From: Sinomonas atrocyanea
Lineage (GTDB): Bacteria; Actinomycetota; Actinomycetes; Actinomycetales; Micrococcaceae
Reading direction: 5' to 3'
DNA length: 64,000 nucleotides
NCBI RefSeq assembly: GCF_001577305.1
Contig: NZ_CP014518.1
Location: 2,170,001-2,234,000, forward strand
A program made the translations under genes and the position numbers. Under the pieces are notes generated by a model that saw only the letters and a list, made by a program, of their open reading frames with translations, did no database searches and was not told the DNA's origin. Below, piece by piece: positions 33,378 through 42,809 of this stretch (position 1 is its first letter; every line of letters begins with the position of its first letter).

Positions 33378-34754
33378 ATGGACCGGCGCATCTACGGAGT
33401 CGAGACCGAGTTCGGCATCGCCTACTCGAGCCCCCAGGGCCGGCCCCTCGCGCCGGAGGAAGTGGCCCGGTACCTCTTCCGCAAGGTCGTCAGCTGGGGC
33501 CGATCCTCGAATGTGTTCCTGGGCAACGGCTCGCGGCTGTACCTCGACGTCGGCTCGCACCCCGAGTACGCGACCGCGGAGTGCGACGACGTGGCCCAGC
33601 TGGTCGCCCACGACAAGGCGGGGGAGCGGATCCTCGTCGACCTGATCGCGGAGGCCGAGCACCGCCTCGCCGAGGAAGGGTTCGACGGCCGCGTCTACCT
33701 CTTCAAGAACAACACCGACACGGCCGGCAACTCGTACGGCAGCCACGAGAACTACCTCATTCCCCGTCGCACCGAGTTCTCCCGCCTGGCCGAGGTCCTG
33801 ATCCCGTTCCTCGTCACCCGGCAGCTGCTCTGCGGCGCGGGGAAGGTGCTGCGCACCGCCCAGGGCCCCGTCTACGCCTTCTCCCAGCGCGCCGACCACA
33901 TCTGGGAGGGCCTGTCCTCCGCCACGACCCGCTCCCGGCCGATCATCAACACGAGGGACGAGCCGCATGCGGATGCGGAGCACTACCGACGCCTGCACGT
34001 GATCGTCGGCGACTCGACGATGTCCGAGACGACGACCATGATGAAGCTCGGCACCGTGGACCTGGTGCTGCGGATGATCGAGGCCGGCACGATCATGCGC
34101 GACGCCCGGATGGAGAACCCGATCCGGAGCATCCGGGAGATCTCCCATGACCACACCGGCAAGGCCCCGGTGCGGCTTGCGAACGGCCAGCAGTCGAGCG
34201 CGCTCGCGCTGCAGCAGATGTACCTCGAGAAGGCCCAGGACTTCGTCGCGGCCAACGGTGCGCACACCCCCCATGTGGAGCGCATCCTGGACCTGTGGCA
34301 GCGCACCCTCGAGGCCGTCGAGTCGCAGGACACGCGGGCGATCGACACCGAGGTCGACTGGGCGATCAAGAAGAAGCTCATCGACCGCTACTGCAGCAGC
34401 CACGACGTCGACCTCGACTCGGCGCGGGTGGCCCAGATCGATCTGACCTACCACGACATCAGCCCCGACCGAGGACTGTTCTACCTCCTCCAGCGGCGGG
34501 GGGCCGCCGCCCGGGTCGTCGACGAGGCGGCCATCGCCGACGCGGTGGCGAATCCGCCGCAGAGCACGAGGGCGCGCCTGCGGGGCCGCTTCGTGAAGGC
34601 GGCCCAGGCAGCAGGCGTGGACTACACCGTGGACTGGGTGCACCTCAAGCTCAACGACCGGGCCCACCACACGATCCTGTGCAAGGACCCCTTCGCCAAC
34701 GAGGACCCGCGGGTGGACGAACTGCTCGACAGCCTCAGGCCCTTCACAGGCTGA
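33378..34754 (+). CDS. pafA: Pup-protein ligase PafA
   Basis: Enzyme of 458 residues that phosphorylates the C-terminal Glu of Pup with ATP and forms the isopeptide bond to substrate lysines. It is a paralogue of Dop with the same glutamine-synthetase-like core: RRIYGVETEFGIAYSSPQG, FLGNGSRLYLDVGSHPEYAT, LFKNNTDTAGNSYGSHENYL and RPIINTRDEPHAD. It lacks the Dop loop. Its position directly behind prcA completes the pupylation and degradation unit. A 79-bp gap then separates it from the FKBP lipoprotein, with TAGTCT at 34759 as a possible -10 for that gene. Confidence 0.96.
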   Translation: MDRRIYGVETEFGIAYSSPQGRPLAPEEVARYLFRKVVSWGRSSNVFLGNGSRLYLDVGSHPEYATAECDDVAQLVAHDKAGERILVDLIAEAEHRLAEEGFDGRVYLFKNNTDTAGNSYGSHENYLIPRRTEFSRLAEVLIPFLVTRQLLCGAGKVLRTAQGPVYAFSQRADHIWEGLSSATTRSRPIINTRDEPHADAEHYRRLHVIVGDSTMSETTTMMKLGTVDLVLRMIEAGTIMRDARMENPIRSIREISHDHTGKAPVRLANGQQSSALALQQMYLEKAQDFVAANGAHTPHVERILDLWQRTLEAVESQDTRAIDTEVDWAIKKKLIDRYCSSHDVDLDSARVAQIDLTYHDISPDRGLFYLLQRRGAAARVVDEAAIADAVANPPQSTRARLRGRFVKAAQAAGVDYTVDWVHLKLNDRAHHTILCKDPFANEDPRVDELLDSLRPFTG

Positions 34755-34833
34755 CCGGGTAGTCTTGTCGAGGCCCGCGCGGCCCGTCCGCCGCCACAGA
34801 CCTGTGGCGGGATCCCCCACAGGAAGTTGACCA

Positions 34834-35766
34834 GTGCGCCGTCTCATCGCCCTGCTGCTGCCGCTCGCCCTGTTCGTGGCCGGCTGCGGCAGCTCAGCCC
34901 CGTCCTCCTCGGACCCCACGCCCTCCAACGCCGGGCAGGTCGCGGCCCTCGACCAGCTCAAGGTCACCCCCGGCGACAAGGCGCCGAAGGTGGACTTCCC
35001 GAAGCCGCTCGCGGTCAAGGACGAGACGATCAAGATGGTCCAGGCCGGCGACGGCCCCGCAGCCAAGGCCGGGCAGACCGTCGAGATCGGCTACGTCGCC
35101 CTCAACGGCAGCGACGGATCGGTCCTCGAGGACACCTTCAGCAAGGGCACCTCCGAGAAGGTCGAGCTCTCCGACCAGCTCAAGCAGGGCAGCTCGGTCG
35201 TGTACAACGGCCTCGTCGGAGCCAAGGTCGGCTCCTACCTCGCCTACGCGACCCCCGCCCAGTCCGCCGGTGAGAACCCGGAGGGCGCGGCCTCGACCCT
35301 CCTGGTCATCAAGATCCTCTCGGTGAAGGACACGCCCACTCCGCTCAGCAAGCCCGAGGGCGACCCGGTGACCAACCTCCCCGCAGGGCTGCCCAAGGTC
35401 TCGGTGGACGGCAAGGGCGTCCCGCAGATCGACGTCAAGGGCGCGGACAAGCCCAAGGACGTCGTCGCCCAGGACCTCATCGTGGGCCACGGCGACAAGG
35501 TCAAGGCCAGCGACACCATCGTCGCGAACTACGTCGGCGTGAACCTCTCCGACGGCACCAAGTTCGATTCAAGCTACGACAAGGGCCAGCCCGCCACCTT
35601 CAGCCTCCAGGGCGTCATCCCCGGCTGGACGAAGGGCCTCACCGGCAAGACGGTCGGCTCGCGCGTGCTCCTCGTGATCCCCGCCGCCCAGGCCTACGGG
35701 GACCAGGGCCAGGGCCAGGCCAAGGGCGACCTCGTGTTCGTGGTCGACATCCTCGGCGTCAAGTAA
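34834..35766 (+). CDS. FKBP-type peptidyl-prolyl isomerase lipoprotein with two FKBP domains
   Basis: Surface lipoprotein of 310 residues assisting folding of exported proteins. The signal peptide ends in the lipobox VAGC (Cys18). Two FKBP-like domains follow. The first (about 55-165) is degenerate. The second (about 205-310) keeps NYVGVNLSDGTKFDSSYDKG, GVIPGWTKGLTGKTVGSRV and DLVFVVDILGVK. GTG 34834 has GGAAGTTG-type purines about 8 nt upstream. It precedes a single-domain cytoplasmic FKBP gene by 27 bp. FKBP genes at this spot beside pafA and pafBC are usual in this family. Confidence 0.9.
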   Translation: MRRLIALLLPLALFVAGCGSSAPSSSDPTPSNAGQVAALDQLKVTPGDKAPKVDFPKPLAVKDETIKMVQAGDGPAAKAGQTVEIGYVALNGSDGSVLEDTFSKGTSEKVELSDQLKQGSSVVYNGLVGAKVGSYLAYATPAQSAGENPEGAASTLLVIKILSVKDTPTPLSKPEGDPVTNLPAGLPKVSVDGKGVPQIDVKGADKPKDVVAQDLIVGHGDKVKASDTIVANYVGVNLSDGTKFDSSYDKGQPATFSLQGVIPGWTKGLTGKTVGSRVLLVIPAAQAYGDQGQGQAKGDLVFVVDILGVK

Positions 35767-35793
35767 CCCATCACATCCACCTCAGGAGGCACC

Positions 35794-36188
35794 ATGTCCT
35801 TCGGACAGCGCCAGTACGACCGCAGCAAGCCCGAGATCGAGTTCCCGGAGGGTGAGACCCCGACCGAGCTCAAGATCGTCGACCTCATCGAGGGCGACGG
35901 CCGCGAGGTCGTCGCGGGCGACACCGTCTCGACGCACTACGTCGGCGTCGCCTGGTCCACCGGCGAGGAGTTCGACGCCTCGTGGAACCGCGGCACGCCG
36001 CTCGACTTCCGCGTCGGCGTCGGCCAGGTCATCCAGGGCTGGGACCAGGGCCTCATCGGCATGAAGGTCGGCGGCCGCCGCCGGCTCGAGATCCCCTCCG
36101 ACCTCGCCTACGGTTCCCGCGGCGCCGGAGGGCCATCAAGCCGAACGAGGCCCTCATCTTCGTCGTGGACCTCGTGGGAGTCCGCTGA
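35794..36188 (+). pseudogene. Single-domain FKBP peptidyl-prolyl isomerase, frameshifted near its end
   Basis: Cytoplasmic cis-trans prolyl isomerase that would have 131 residues. From ATG 35794 the frame codes a good FKBP domain (STHYVGVAWSTGEEFDASWN, VIQGWDQGLIGMKVGGRRRL, LAYGSRGAGG). It then shifts after residue 112, and the expected ending AIKPNEALIFVVDLVGVR is in the +1 frame, stopping at 36188. Restoring one G to the run GGG at 36130-36132 repairs the whole domain. Read as it stands, translation would continue to 36300 with an unrelated tail into pafBC. The defect is either a sequencing error or a fresh mutation, because no other decay is seen. AGGAGG lies 6 nt before the ATG. Confidence 0.82.
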
Positions 36189-36269
36189 CCGGACCGCCTT
36201 CGGCACGCGCACTGCGGGCGGCGACCAGCCTCGGCTGGTCGCCGCCCGTTTCGGTCTAGGCTCTTCACT

Positions 36270-38261
36270 GTGTCTGAAGCCAAGACCTCGCGCCTGCTGA
36301 ACCTCCTCATCGCCCTGCTCCACACCGAGCTGGGGATCTCCCGTGAGAGGATCCTGCGCGACGTCTACGGCCACACCGCCCCCGCCGGCGACGGCGGCGA
36401 GGCCGACTCCGAGACCGAGGCTGTCCTGCGCAAGTTCGAGCGCGACAAGGCCGATCTCCGCTCCATGGGCGCGGTCATCATCGAGGAACTCGGCTACGAG
36501 CGCATGGAGAGCGACGAGGAGGTCGCCAAGTACCGGATCGACCCGGCGGGCTTCCGACTGCCTCCCCAGCGCTTCAGCGCCGAGGAGTCCACATGGCTCG
36601 CCCTCGCAGCCCTCGCGTGCGACGACGCGGTGGCGGGCGCCGACGCGCAGCGCGCGCTGCGCCGGCTCGAGGCCGCAGGTGCCCTCCCCGAGACCCCACC
36701 GTCCCAGGTGCAGCCCCGAGTGCGGCTCGACACCCATTGGGTGACCCTGACCGACGCGGCGGCACGCGGCGCCGAGGTCACCTTCGACTACCACGCGACC
36801 AGCACCGGCGAGACCCGCCGGCGCCGGGTCCAGCCGTGGGGGCTCGGCCAGCGCTACGGGCAGTGGTACCTCGCCGGCAACGACGAGGACCGCGGCGGCC
36901 TGCGCGTCTTCCGGCTCTCCCGCATCCGCGGCACCGTGGCCGTGGGGGAGCCGGGCAGCTTCGAGCCTGCCGGTGAAGGAGCCGTGCGGGAGGCGCTCGA
37001 CGGCTTCGATGCCCTCGCCGAGCGGCGCGCGAGCCTCCTCGTCGCCGAGGACCGCGCGCTCGACCTCCGGCGGCACTGGGAGCCGGCCGGAGCCGGGCCC
37101 CCCGGCTGGGACGCGGGCGAGTACGCCTTCCGTGATGCCTCCGTCGCCGCAGAGCGGCTCGCGGGCTTCGGCGACGCCGTGAAGGTCCTCGGCCCCGAGG
37201 ACCTCGTCGCCGAGGTCCTCGGCCGTCTGCGCGGAGCCCGCGAGGCCATCGGGTCGGCGGGCGCTGCCGAGACCCCCGGGCAGAAGCCGGTCCGGCGGAT
37301 GACCACCGGCCAGGAGCGCCTCGAACGGCTCATGGACCTCGTGCCGTTCCTCCTCTCGGGCCCGGTGACGGTGCAGGAGATCGCCGACGAGTTCGGCCTG
37401 ACGAGGAAGGCCGTGCTGCGGGAGCTCGAGCTCCTGCGGGACGCCGGTCCCATCGACTCCGCCGGCTTCCAGAGCTACATCGAGATCTCGGTGGACGAGG
37501 ATGTGGTGACGGTCGCGAATGCCGAGGAGCTCTCCCGCCCGCGCCGGCTCAGCCCCGGCGAGGCGGTCGCGCTCCAGCTGGGCCTCAAGGCCCTCCTGCC
37601 GCTCGCCGACACGGCGTCGGCGGAGGCCATCCTGCGGCTGGCCGACAGGGTGGGAGCGGCGGCGGTCGAGGGCGGACGGGCCCTGCCCGAGGTGGACCTG
37701 AGGTCCGAGCCCCAGCACAACGCAGAGCTCGTCCCGGTGCTCGCCGAGGCGGCCGTCGCCGGCCGCACGCTCCGGCTCCGCTACCTCAACCCGACCAAGG
37801 ACGAGGTCACCGAGCGGCTCATCAACCCGCTCGGGGTCTTCTCCGACGCCGACCGCTGGTACGTCAACAGCTACTGCCACCGTGCCGGGGACCGCAGGGT
37901 CTTCCGCATCGACCGCATCGAAGCCGTGGAGGCGGCCGAGCCGCTGCCGCTGCCCGAGGGCTTCGAGCCCGGCGACGGGGCCCTGTTCATGCGCCGCGCC
38001 AGCGACCTCGAGGTCACGGTGCGCCTCGCCCCCGAGGCGCGCTGGGCCGAGGCGAGCTTCGACGCCCACGACGGCAGGGACCTGGAGGACGGGAGCCGCC
38101 GCGTCCTCCTGACCGTCCTCGACCTGGCGTGGCTGCCCTCCTTCCTCGCCCAGTTCGGGGGTGCCGCCGCCCTCGAGGGCCCCGCCGAGGCCGTCGAGGC
38201 GGCCCGTTCGTGGTTCGACCGCGCCCTGGCCCTGTACGGGGCCGCCGCGCCGACCCGATAG
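36270..38261 (+). CDS. pafBC: PafBC fused WYL-domain DNA-damage response regulator
   Basis: Transcription activator of 663 residues in which PafB and PafC, separate in mycobacteria, form one chain, as known in Arthrobacter. The PafB half (about 1-335) and PafC half (about 345-663) each have a winged helix (KTSRLLNLLIALLHTELGIS; RLERLMDLVPFLLSGPVTVQ with EIADEFGLTRKAVLRE) and a WYL domain (WGLGQRYGQWYLAGN; NPLGVFSDADRWYVNSYCHR). PafBC drives the LexA-independent damage response in actinobacteria. GTG 36270 lies 7 nt after TAGGCT (36257-36262), suggesting an independent leaderless promoter. Confidence 0.95.
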   Translation: MSEAKTSRLLNLLIALLHTELGISRERILRDVYGHTAPAGDGGEADSETEAVLRKFERDKADLRSMGAVIIEELGYERMESDEEVAKYRIDPAGFRLPPQRFSAEESTWLALAALACDDAVAGADAQRALRRLEAAGALPETPPSQVQPRVRLDTHWVTLTDAAARGAEVTFDYHATSTGETRRRRVQPWGLGQRYGQWYLAGNDEDRGGLRVFRLSRIRGTVAVGEPGSFEPAGEGAVREALDGFDALAERRASLLVAEDRALDLRRHWEPAGAGPPGWDAGEYAFRDASVAAERLAGFGDAVKVLGPEDLVAEVLGRLRGAREAIGSAGAAETPGQKPVRRMTTGQERLERLMDLVPFLLSGPVTVQEIADEFGLTRKAVLRELELLRDAGPIDSAGFQSYIEISVDEDVVTVANAEELSRPRRLSPGEAVALQLGLKALLPLADTASAEAILRLADRVGAAAVEGGRALPEVDLRSEPQHNAELVPVLAEAAVAGRTLRLRYLNPTKDEVTERLINPLGVFSDADRWYVNSYCHRAGDRRVFRIDRIEAVEAAEPLPLPEGFEPGDGALFMRRASDLEVTVRLAPEARWAEASFDAHDGRDLEDGSRRVLLTVLDLAWLPSFLAQFGGAAALEGPAEAVEAARSWFDRALALYGAAAPTR

Positions 38262-38271
38262 GCTGGACCCC

Positions 38272-38625
38272 GTGCCGTGGTGGTCGTGGATCCTCATCTG
38301 GGTGGCCCTGGTGGCCTGCACCCTCGTCGGCCTCCTGCTGGGCGGGATCTACCTGTTCCGCAAGGGCATGGCCGTCATGCGGGGCGCCGCCGAAGACCTC
38401 GAGCGGGTCACGGCGAGGCCCCCCGCCGCCCAGACGGCCGACGACGCCGGCCCGGCCGTCGTCGTGCGTGTTCCCGGCAGCGCCGTGTTCGCCGACCCGG
38501 AGCGCCTGCGCGAGGAGTACGAGCGGGGGCGCGAACAGCGGCGCCTCGCGCGCCGCGACCGGCGCGTCGCCCGACGGCGCGAGCGGGGCCAGATGCAGTC
38601 CCTGAGTGACCTCGGCCTCAACTAG
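38272..38625 (+). CDS. Small membrane protein of unknown function
   Basis: Protein of 117 residues with one N-terminal membrane helix (about 3-27, WWSWILIWVALVACTLVGLL) and a cytoplasmic tail. The tail has a short acidic-to-neutral region and then a very basic helix (EEYERGREQRRLARRDRRVA). I do not recognise a domain; similar proteins are conserved between pafC and tatA in relatives. GTG 38272 is 7 nt after TAGGCT (38259-38264). Its stop codon is part of TAGACT (38623-38628), a candidate -10 for tatA. Confidence 0.75.
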   Translation: MPWWSWILIWVALVACTLVGLLLGGIYLFRKGMAVMRGAAEDLERVTARPPAAQTADDAGPAVVVRVPGSAVFADPERLREEYERGREQRRLARRDRRVARRRERGQMQSLSDLGLN

Positions 38626-38650
38626 ACTTGTAGCAACGAAAGGATTCCCC

Positions 38651-38932
38651 GTGGGACGACTCTTCGATGGCCCCTGGCCCATCGTCATCATCATCATCGT
38701 GGCGCTGCTCCTGTTCGCCGCGCCGAAGCTGCCGGGCATGGCGCGGAGCCTCGGGCAGTCGATGCGCATCCTGCGTTCCGAGGTCAAGGAGATGAAGAAC
38801 GACGGCAAGGACACCTCGGCCTCCGGCCAGTCGTCCTCCAGCGCAGCCGAGCAGCCCGTCGAGGGCAAGGTCATCCCGCCGAACGGCGCTGGCCGGGCCG
38901 ACGGGGACGCCGGTCCTTCCTCGCGCGCCTGA
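38651..38932 (+). CDS. tatA: Twin-arginine translocase subunit TatA
   Basis: Pore-forming subunit (93 residues) of the Tat system exporting folded proteins with RR signal peptides. One N-terminal membrane helix (GPWPIVIIIIVALLLFAAPK) ends in the LPGMARSLGQSMRILRSEVK amphipathic helix, followed by a disordered Ser/Ala/Gly-rich tail. GTG 38651 has AAAGGA 6 nt upstream and yields the normal TatA length. tatC begins 1 nt after its stop. A likely Tat substrate is the arylsulfotransferase-like protein at 55560-57059. Confidence 0.93.
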   Translation: MGRLFDGPWPIVIIIIVALLLFAAPKLPGMARSLGQSMRILRSEVKEMKNDGKDTSASGQSSSSAAEQPVEGKVIPPNGAGRADGDAGPSSRA

Positions 38933-38933
38933 G

Positions 38934-39770
38934 GTGGCCGCCGGGAAGGGGAGGAAGGCCAACCCGGAGGGGCGCATGCCCCTCCTCGAGCACCTCCGGG
39001 AGCTCAAGAACCGTCTGATCAAGGCGGCGATCGGGGTTGCCCTCGGCGCCGTCGCGGGCTGGTTCCTCTACGACCCCATCCTCCGCGAACTCGAGAAGCC
39101 CGTCGAGAACATCTCCCACCAGACTGGTGGCCTGTCCTCGGTGAACTTCTCCACCATTGCCTCGCCGTTCGACTTCAAGCTCCAGCTGGCCATCCAGATC
39201 GGCCTGGTCATCTCCAGCCCCATCTGGATCTACCAGGTCTGGGCGTTCATCATGCCCGGCCTGACGGCCAAGGAGCGCAAGTACACGCTGGGCTTCATGG
39301 TCGCGGCCGTGCCGCTGTTCCTCGCCGGTGTCTGGGTCGGGTGGAGTGTCGTGCCGCAGGTGGTGCGCGCGCTGACCCAGTTCACGCCCGCGGGTTTCTC
39401 CAACATGATCGACGGTCGTGAGTACATCGACTTCGTCACCCACATGCTCCTCTTCCTCGGGGTGGCGTTCCTCGTCCCGGTCATCCTGGTCGGGGTCAAC
39501 ATGGCCGGGATCCTGCCGGGCAGGACCATCCTCAAGGCCTGGCGCATCACCGTGTTCCTCGTGTTCGTCCTCGCGGCCGTGGCCGCCCCGGGCGCGGACG
39601 CGATCTCGATGTTCATGCTCGCGATCCCGCTTCTGGCGCTCTTCTTCGCGGCGATCGGCGTCTGCATGGCCAACGACCGGCGCCGGGCCCGGCGCCTCGA
39701 GAAGGTGGCGGCGGAGACCGACGCCATCGCGGACACCCCCACGTCCAGGGCGGACCTGGAGAACCTCTGA
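38934..39770 (+). CDS. tatC: Twin-arginine translocase subunit TatC
   Basis: Six-helix membrane receptor (278 residues) of Tat signal peptides. The N-terminal MPLLEHLRELKNRLIKAAIG contains the conserved cytoplasmic Glu that contacts the twin arginines. SPIWIYQVWAFIMPGLTAKE and the later helices with DFVTHMLLFLGVAFLVPVIL also match. The GTG start is 1 nt from the tatA stop, so it is translated from the same mRNA. The order pafC-tatA-tatC-helY is the same as in Mycobacterium tuberculosis. Confidence 0.95.
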   Translation: MAAGKGRKANPEGRMPLLEHLRELKNRLIKAAIGVALGAVAGWFLYDPILRELEKPVENISHQTGGLSSVNFSTIASPFDFKLQLAIQIGLVISSPIWIYQVWAFIMPGLTAKERKYTLGFMVAAVPLFLAGVWVGWSVVPQVVRALTQFTPAGFSNMIDGREYIDFVTHMLLFLGVAFLVPVILVGVNMAGILPGRTILKAWRITVFLVFVLAAVAAPGADAISMFMLAIPLLALFFAAIGVCMANDRRRARRLEKVAAETDAIADTPTSRADLENL

Positions 39771-39796
39771 CGTCCCGGCGGGACTAGGCTGGACCC

Positions 39797-42760
39797 ATGT
39801 CCACCCCCGCCGAGAGCATGTCACCGGCCGAACGCTACGCCGCGGACGCGAGGCGGCGGGCGTTGGCCAAGACCGAACTGGGAGCGTTCGCCGCGACGGT
39901 GGCCTTCCCGCTCGATCCCTTCCAGGTCGAGGCATGCCGCGCGCTCGAGGCGGGGCACGGCGTCCTCGTCGCGGCGCCGACCGGCGCCGGCAAGACCATC
40001 GTCGGCGAGTTCGCGATCCACTTGGCCCTCAGGCAGGGCCTGAAGGCGTTCTACACGACGCCCATCAAGGCGCTGTCGAACCAGAAGTACGCGGAGCTGT
40101 GCGCCATCCACGGGGTGGGCCGGGTCGGCCTCCTCACCGGGGACACGACCATCAACGGCGAGGCGCCGGTCGTCGTCATGACCACCGAGGTCCTGCGGAA
40201 CATGCTCTACGCGGACTCCGACACGCTGGCGGGGCTCGGCTACGTGGTGATGGACGAGGTCCACTACCTCGCTGACCGCTTCCGCGGGGCAGTGTGGGAA
40301 GAGGTCATCATCCATCTTCCGCGCGATGTCCGGGTCGTCTCCCTCAGCGCCACCGTCTCCAACGCCGAGGAGTTCGGCGCGTGGCTCGACACCGTCCGCG
40401 GCGAGACGGAGATCGTGGTCTCCGAGCACCGCCCCGTTCCCCTCTGGCAGCACGTCCTCGTCGGGCGCCAGCTCGTGGACCTGTTCGCGACCCGGCAGTC
40501 GTTCGAGGCCCTGGCCGACGTCCACGACCGCGACGCCGGGGGCGAGCGCGAGGCGACCGAACCGGCGTCGTCCGAACGCGCCGCGGTGCCGCACGCGGAG
40601 GCGAGCGTCTCGGAACTCACCGCGGTCAACCCGGAGCTGGTCGAGCTGGGCCGGCGCGAGTCGCAGCAGCTCTACCGCGGCCGGTTCGGCCACGGCGGCC
40701 GGGCACGGCGGCGCGAGGAGCGCCAGCGGGGCGAGAAGCAGTCCCCCCGGACCGGCCGTCCGGGCGACGCACCGCCCCTGCCCGGCACGCGGGCCAGCCG
40801 CCCCCAGATGGTCCAGGCGCTCGAGCGCCGCGGCCTGCTGCCAGCGATCGACTTCATCTTCTCGAGGGCCGGGTGCGACGCCGCCGTGCAGCAGTGCCTC
40901 GATGCGGGCCTCGACCTCACGACCCCTGCCGAGAAGGCCGAGATCACTGCGGCCGTCGAGGCTGCGGCCGTCGACATCCCGCCGGCCGACCTGGCGGTGC
41001 TGGGCTTCTGGGCGTGGCGCGAGGGCCTCCAGCGCGGTCTGGCCGCCCACCACGCCGGCCTCCTGCCGACCTTCAAGGAGACGGTCGAGAAGCTGTTCGC
41101 CGCCGGGCTCGTGAAGGTCGTGTTCGCGACCGAGACCCTCGCGCTCGGCATCAACATGCCAGCCAAGAGCGTGCTCATCGAGAAGCTCGAGAAGTTCAAC
41201 GGCGAGGCCCACGTCGACATCACCGCGGGGGAGTACACCCAGCTCACCGGCAGGGCCGGCCGGCGCGGGATCGACGTCGAGGGACACGCAGTGGTGCAGT
41301 GGCGCCCCGGACTCGATCCCTCCGCCCTGGCGGGCCTCGCCTCGCGCCGCACGTACCCGCTGAACTCGAGCTTCCGCCCCACCTACAACATGAGCATCAA
41401 CCTCGTGGCCCAGTTCGGCCGGGAGCGGGCGCGCGAGATCCTCGAGAGCTCCTTCGCCCAGTTCCAGGCGGACCGCTCGGTGGTCGGGCTCGCCCGGCAG
41501 GTGCGCAGCCGCGAGGAGTCGCTCGCGGGCTACGAGAAGGCCATGACCTGCCACCTGGGGGACTTCACCGAGTACTCCAGGCTCCGGCACGAGCTCTCGG
41601 AGGCCGAGAAGGCGGCCTCCCGGCAGGCGGGGCGCGCCCGGCGGTCCATGACGGTGGACTCGCTCGCACGCCTGGCGCCGGGGGACGTCGTCGAGATCGG
41701 GCAGGGACGGCTCGCCGGAAGCGCCGTGGTGCTCATGTCGGATCCGAACGGCCGGGAGCCGAGGCCGCAGGTCCTCACCTTCGACCGGAACATCCGCCGC
41801 ATCGGCCTGCACGACGTCGACGGCCCCCTCGAGCCGATCGCACGGATCCGGATCCCGAAGCACTTCGACGCGAAGAGGCCCAAGGACCGACGCGACCTCG
41901 CCGCCTCGCTGCGGCACGCGACCGAGCGGGCACGCCTGGAAGGTCCCGATGCGGGCAGCCGGGGGCGCCGGTCGCGCAGGGACTTCGCCTTCGCCGGCGG
42001 CTACCAGGACACCGAGCAGCGCATCACCGACCTGCGCCGCCAGCTCCGCACGCATCCGTGCCACGGCTGCGCCGAGCGCGAGGACCATGCGCGGTGGGCC
42101 GAGCGCTGGATCAAGCTCCGCCGCGAGACGGACCGCCTCGTCGAACAGATCCAGGGCCGCACCAACACGATCGCGAAGACCTTCGACCGGGTGTGCGAGG
42201 TCCTCGAGTCCTACGGGGCGCTGGCCCAGGGCGCCGCGGGACCCGAGGTGACCGCCTTCGGGCAGCAGCTGCGCCGCATCTACGGCGACAAGGACATGCT
42301 CACCGCGCTCGCGCTGCGCGAGGGCGCCTTCGACGACGTGGACGCCGCCGAGCTCGCCGCGCTCGTGAGCGTCCTCGTGTACCAGGCCAAGCGCGAGGAG
42401 CGGGGCCTCACGCCCAAGATGCCCAGCATCTCCCTGGACGTCGCCGTGGACGTCGTGCTGCGCGAGTGGTCCCAGCTCGAGGACGCCGAGGAGCAGCACC
42501 GGCTGCCGCGCACCTCCGAGCCGGACTTCGGCCTCGTCTGGCCCATCTACAAGTGGGCCCGCGGCCGTGAGCTGCAGAACGTCCTCTCCGGCACCGAGCT
42601 GGCGGCCGGAGACTTCGTGCGCTGGGTCCGCCAGGTGATCGACCTGCTCGACCAGCTCGCCGACGTGCCGGCGATCGACCGGCGGCTCTCGCGGCTGTGC
42701 CACGAGGCGATCGGCCTCCTGCGCCGCGGCGTGGTCGCGTACTCGAGCCTTTCCGACTAG
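39797..42760 (+). CDS. helY: HelY-type superfamily 2 RNA/DNA helicase (Ski2/Mtr4-like)
   Basis: Large ATP-dependent helicase of 987 residues. Motif I is APTGAGKT (60-67), motif II DEVH (153-156), motif III SLSATVSN, and motif VI QLTGRAGRRGIDVEGHAV near 475. A long charged insert (about 245-335, rich in Arg/Ala/Glu) separates the two RecA domains. A C-terminal Mtr4-type domain (about 855-987) closes it. The family unwinds structured RNA for turnover, although HelY itself is poorly studied. ATG 39797 lies 6 nt after TAGGCT (39785-39790), so leaderless initiation is likely. Confidence 0.9.
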   Translation: MSTPAESMSPAERYAADARRRALAKTELGAFAATVAFPLDPFQVEACRALEAGHGVLVAAPTGAGKTIVGEFAIHLALRQGLKAFYTTPIKALSNQKYAELCAIHGVGRVGLLTGDTTINGEAPVVVMTTEVLRNMLYADSDTLAGLGYVVMDEVHYLADRFRGAVWEEVIIHLPRDVRVVSLSATVSNAEEFGAWLDTVRGETEIVVSEHRPVPLWQHVLVGRQLVDLFATRQSFEALADVHDRDAGGEREATEPASSERAAVPHAEASVSELTAVNPELVELGRRESQQLYRGRFGHGGRARRREERQRGEKQSPRTGRPGDAPPLPGTRASRPQMVQALERRGLLPAIDFIFSRAGCDAAVQQCLDAGLDLTTPAEKAEITAAVEAAAVDIPPADLAVLGFWAWREGLQRGLAAHHAGLLPTFKETVEKLFAAGLVKVVFATETLALGINMPAKSVLIEKLEKFNGEAHVDITAGEYTQLTGRAGRRGIDVEGHAVVQWRPGLDPSALAGLASRRTYPLNSSFRPTYNMSINLVAQFGRERAREILESSFAQFQADRSVVGLARQVRSREESLAGYEKAMTCHLGDFTEYSRLRHELSEAEKAASRQAGRARRSMTVDSLARLAPGDVVEIGQGRLAGSAVVLMSDPNGREPRPQVLTFDRNIRRIGLHDVDGPLEPIARIRIPKHFDAKRPKDRRDLAASLRHATERARLEGPDAGSRGRRSRRDFAFAGGYQDTEQRITDLRRQLRTHPCHGCAEREDHARWAERWIKLRRETDRLVEQIQGRTNTIAKTFDRVCEVLESYGALAQGAAGPEVTAFGQQLRRIYGDKDMLTALALREGAFDDVDAAELAALVSVLVYQAKREERGLTPKMPSISLDVAVDVVLREWSQLEDAEEQHRLPRTSEPDFGLVWPIYKWARGRELQNVLSGTELAAGDFVRWVRQVIDLLDQLADVPAIDRRLSRLCHEAIGLLRRGVVAYSSLSD

Positions 42761-42809
42761 ACCGCCTTCACGCCCAACGACACCGCGAACGATGCAAGGG
42801 GATCCATCC

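Noticed and set aside
36189..36300. Read-through tail of the FKBP gene to 36300
   Set aside because: The sequence after the frameshift is low-complexity Ser/Arg and overlaps the pafBC start, while the conserved FKBP ending is in the neighbouring frame up to 36188.
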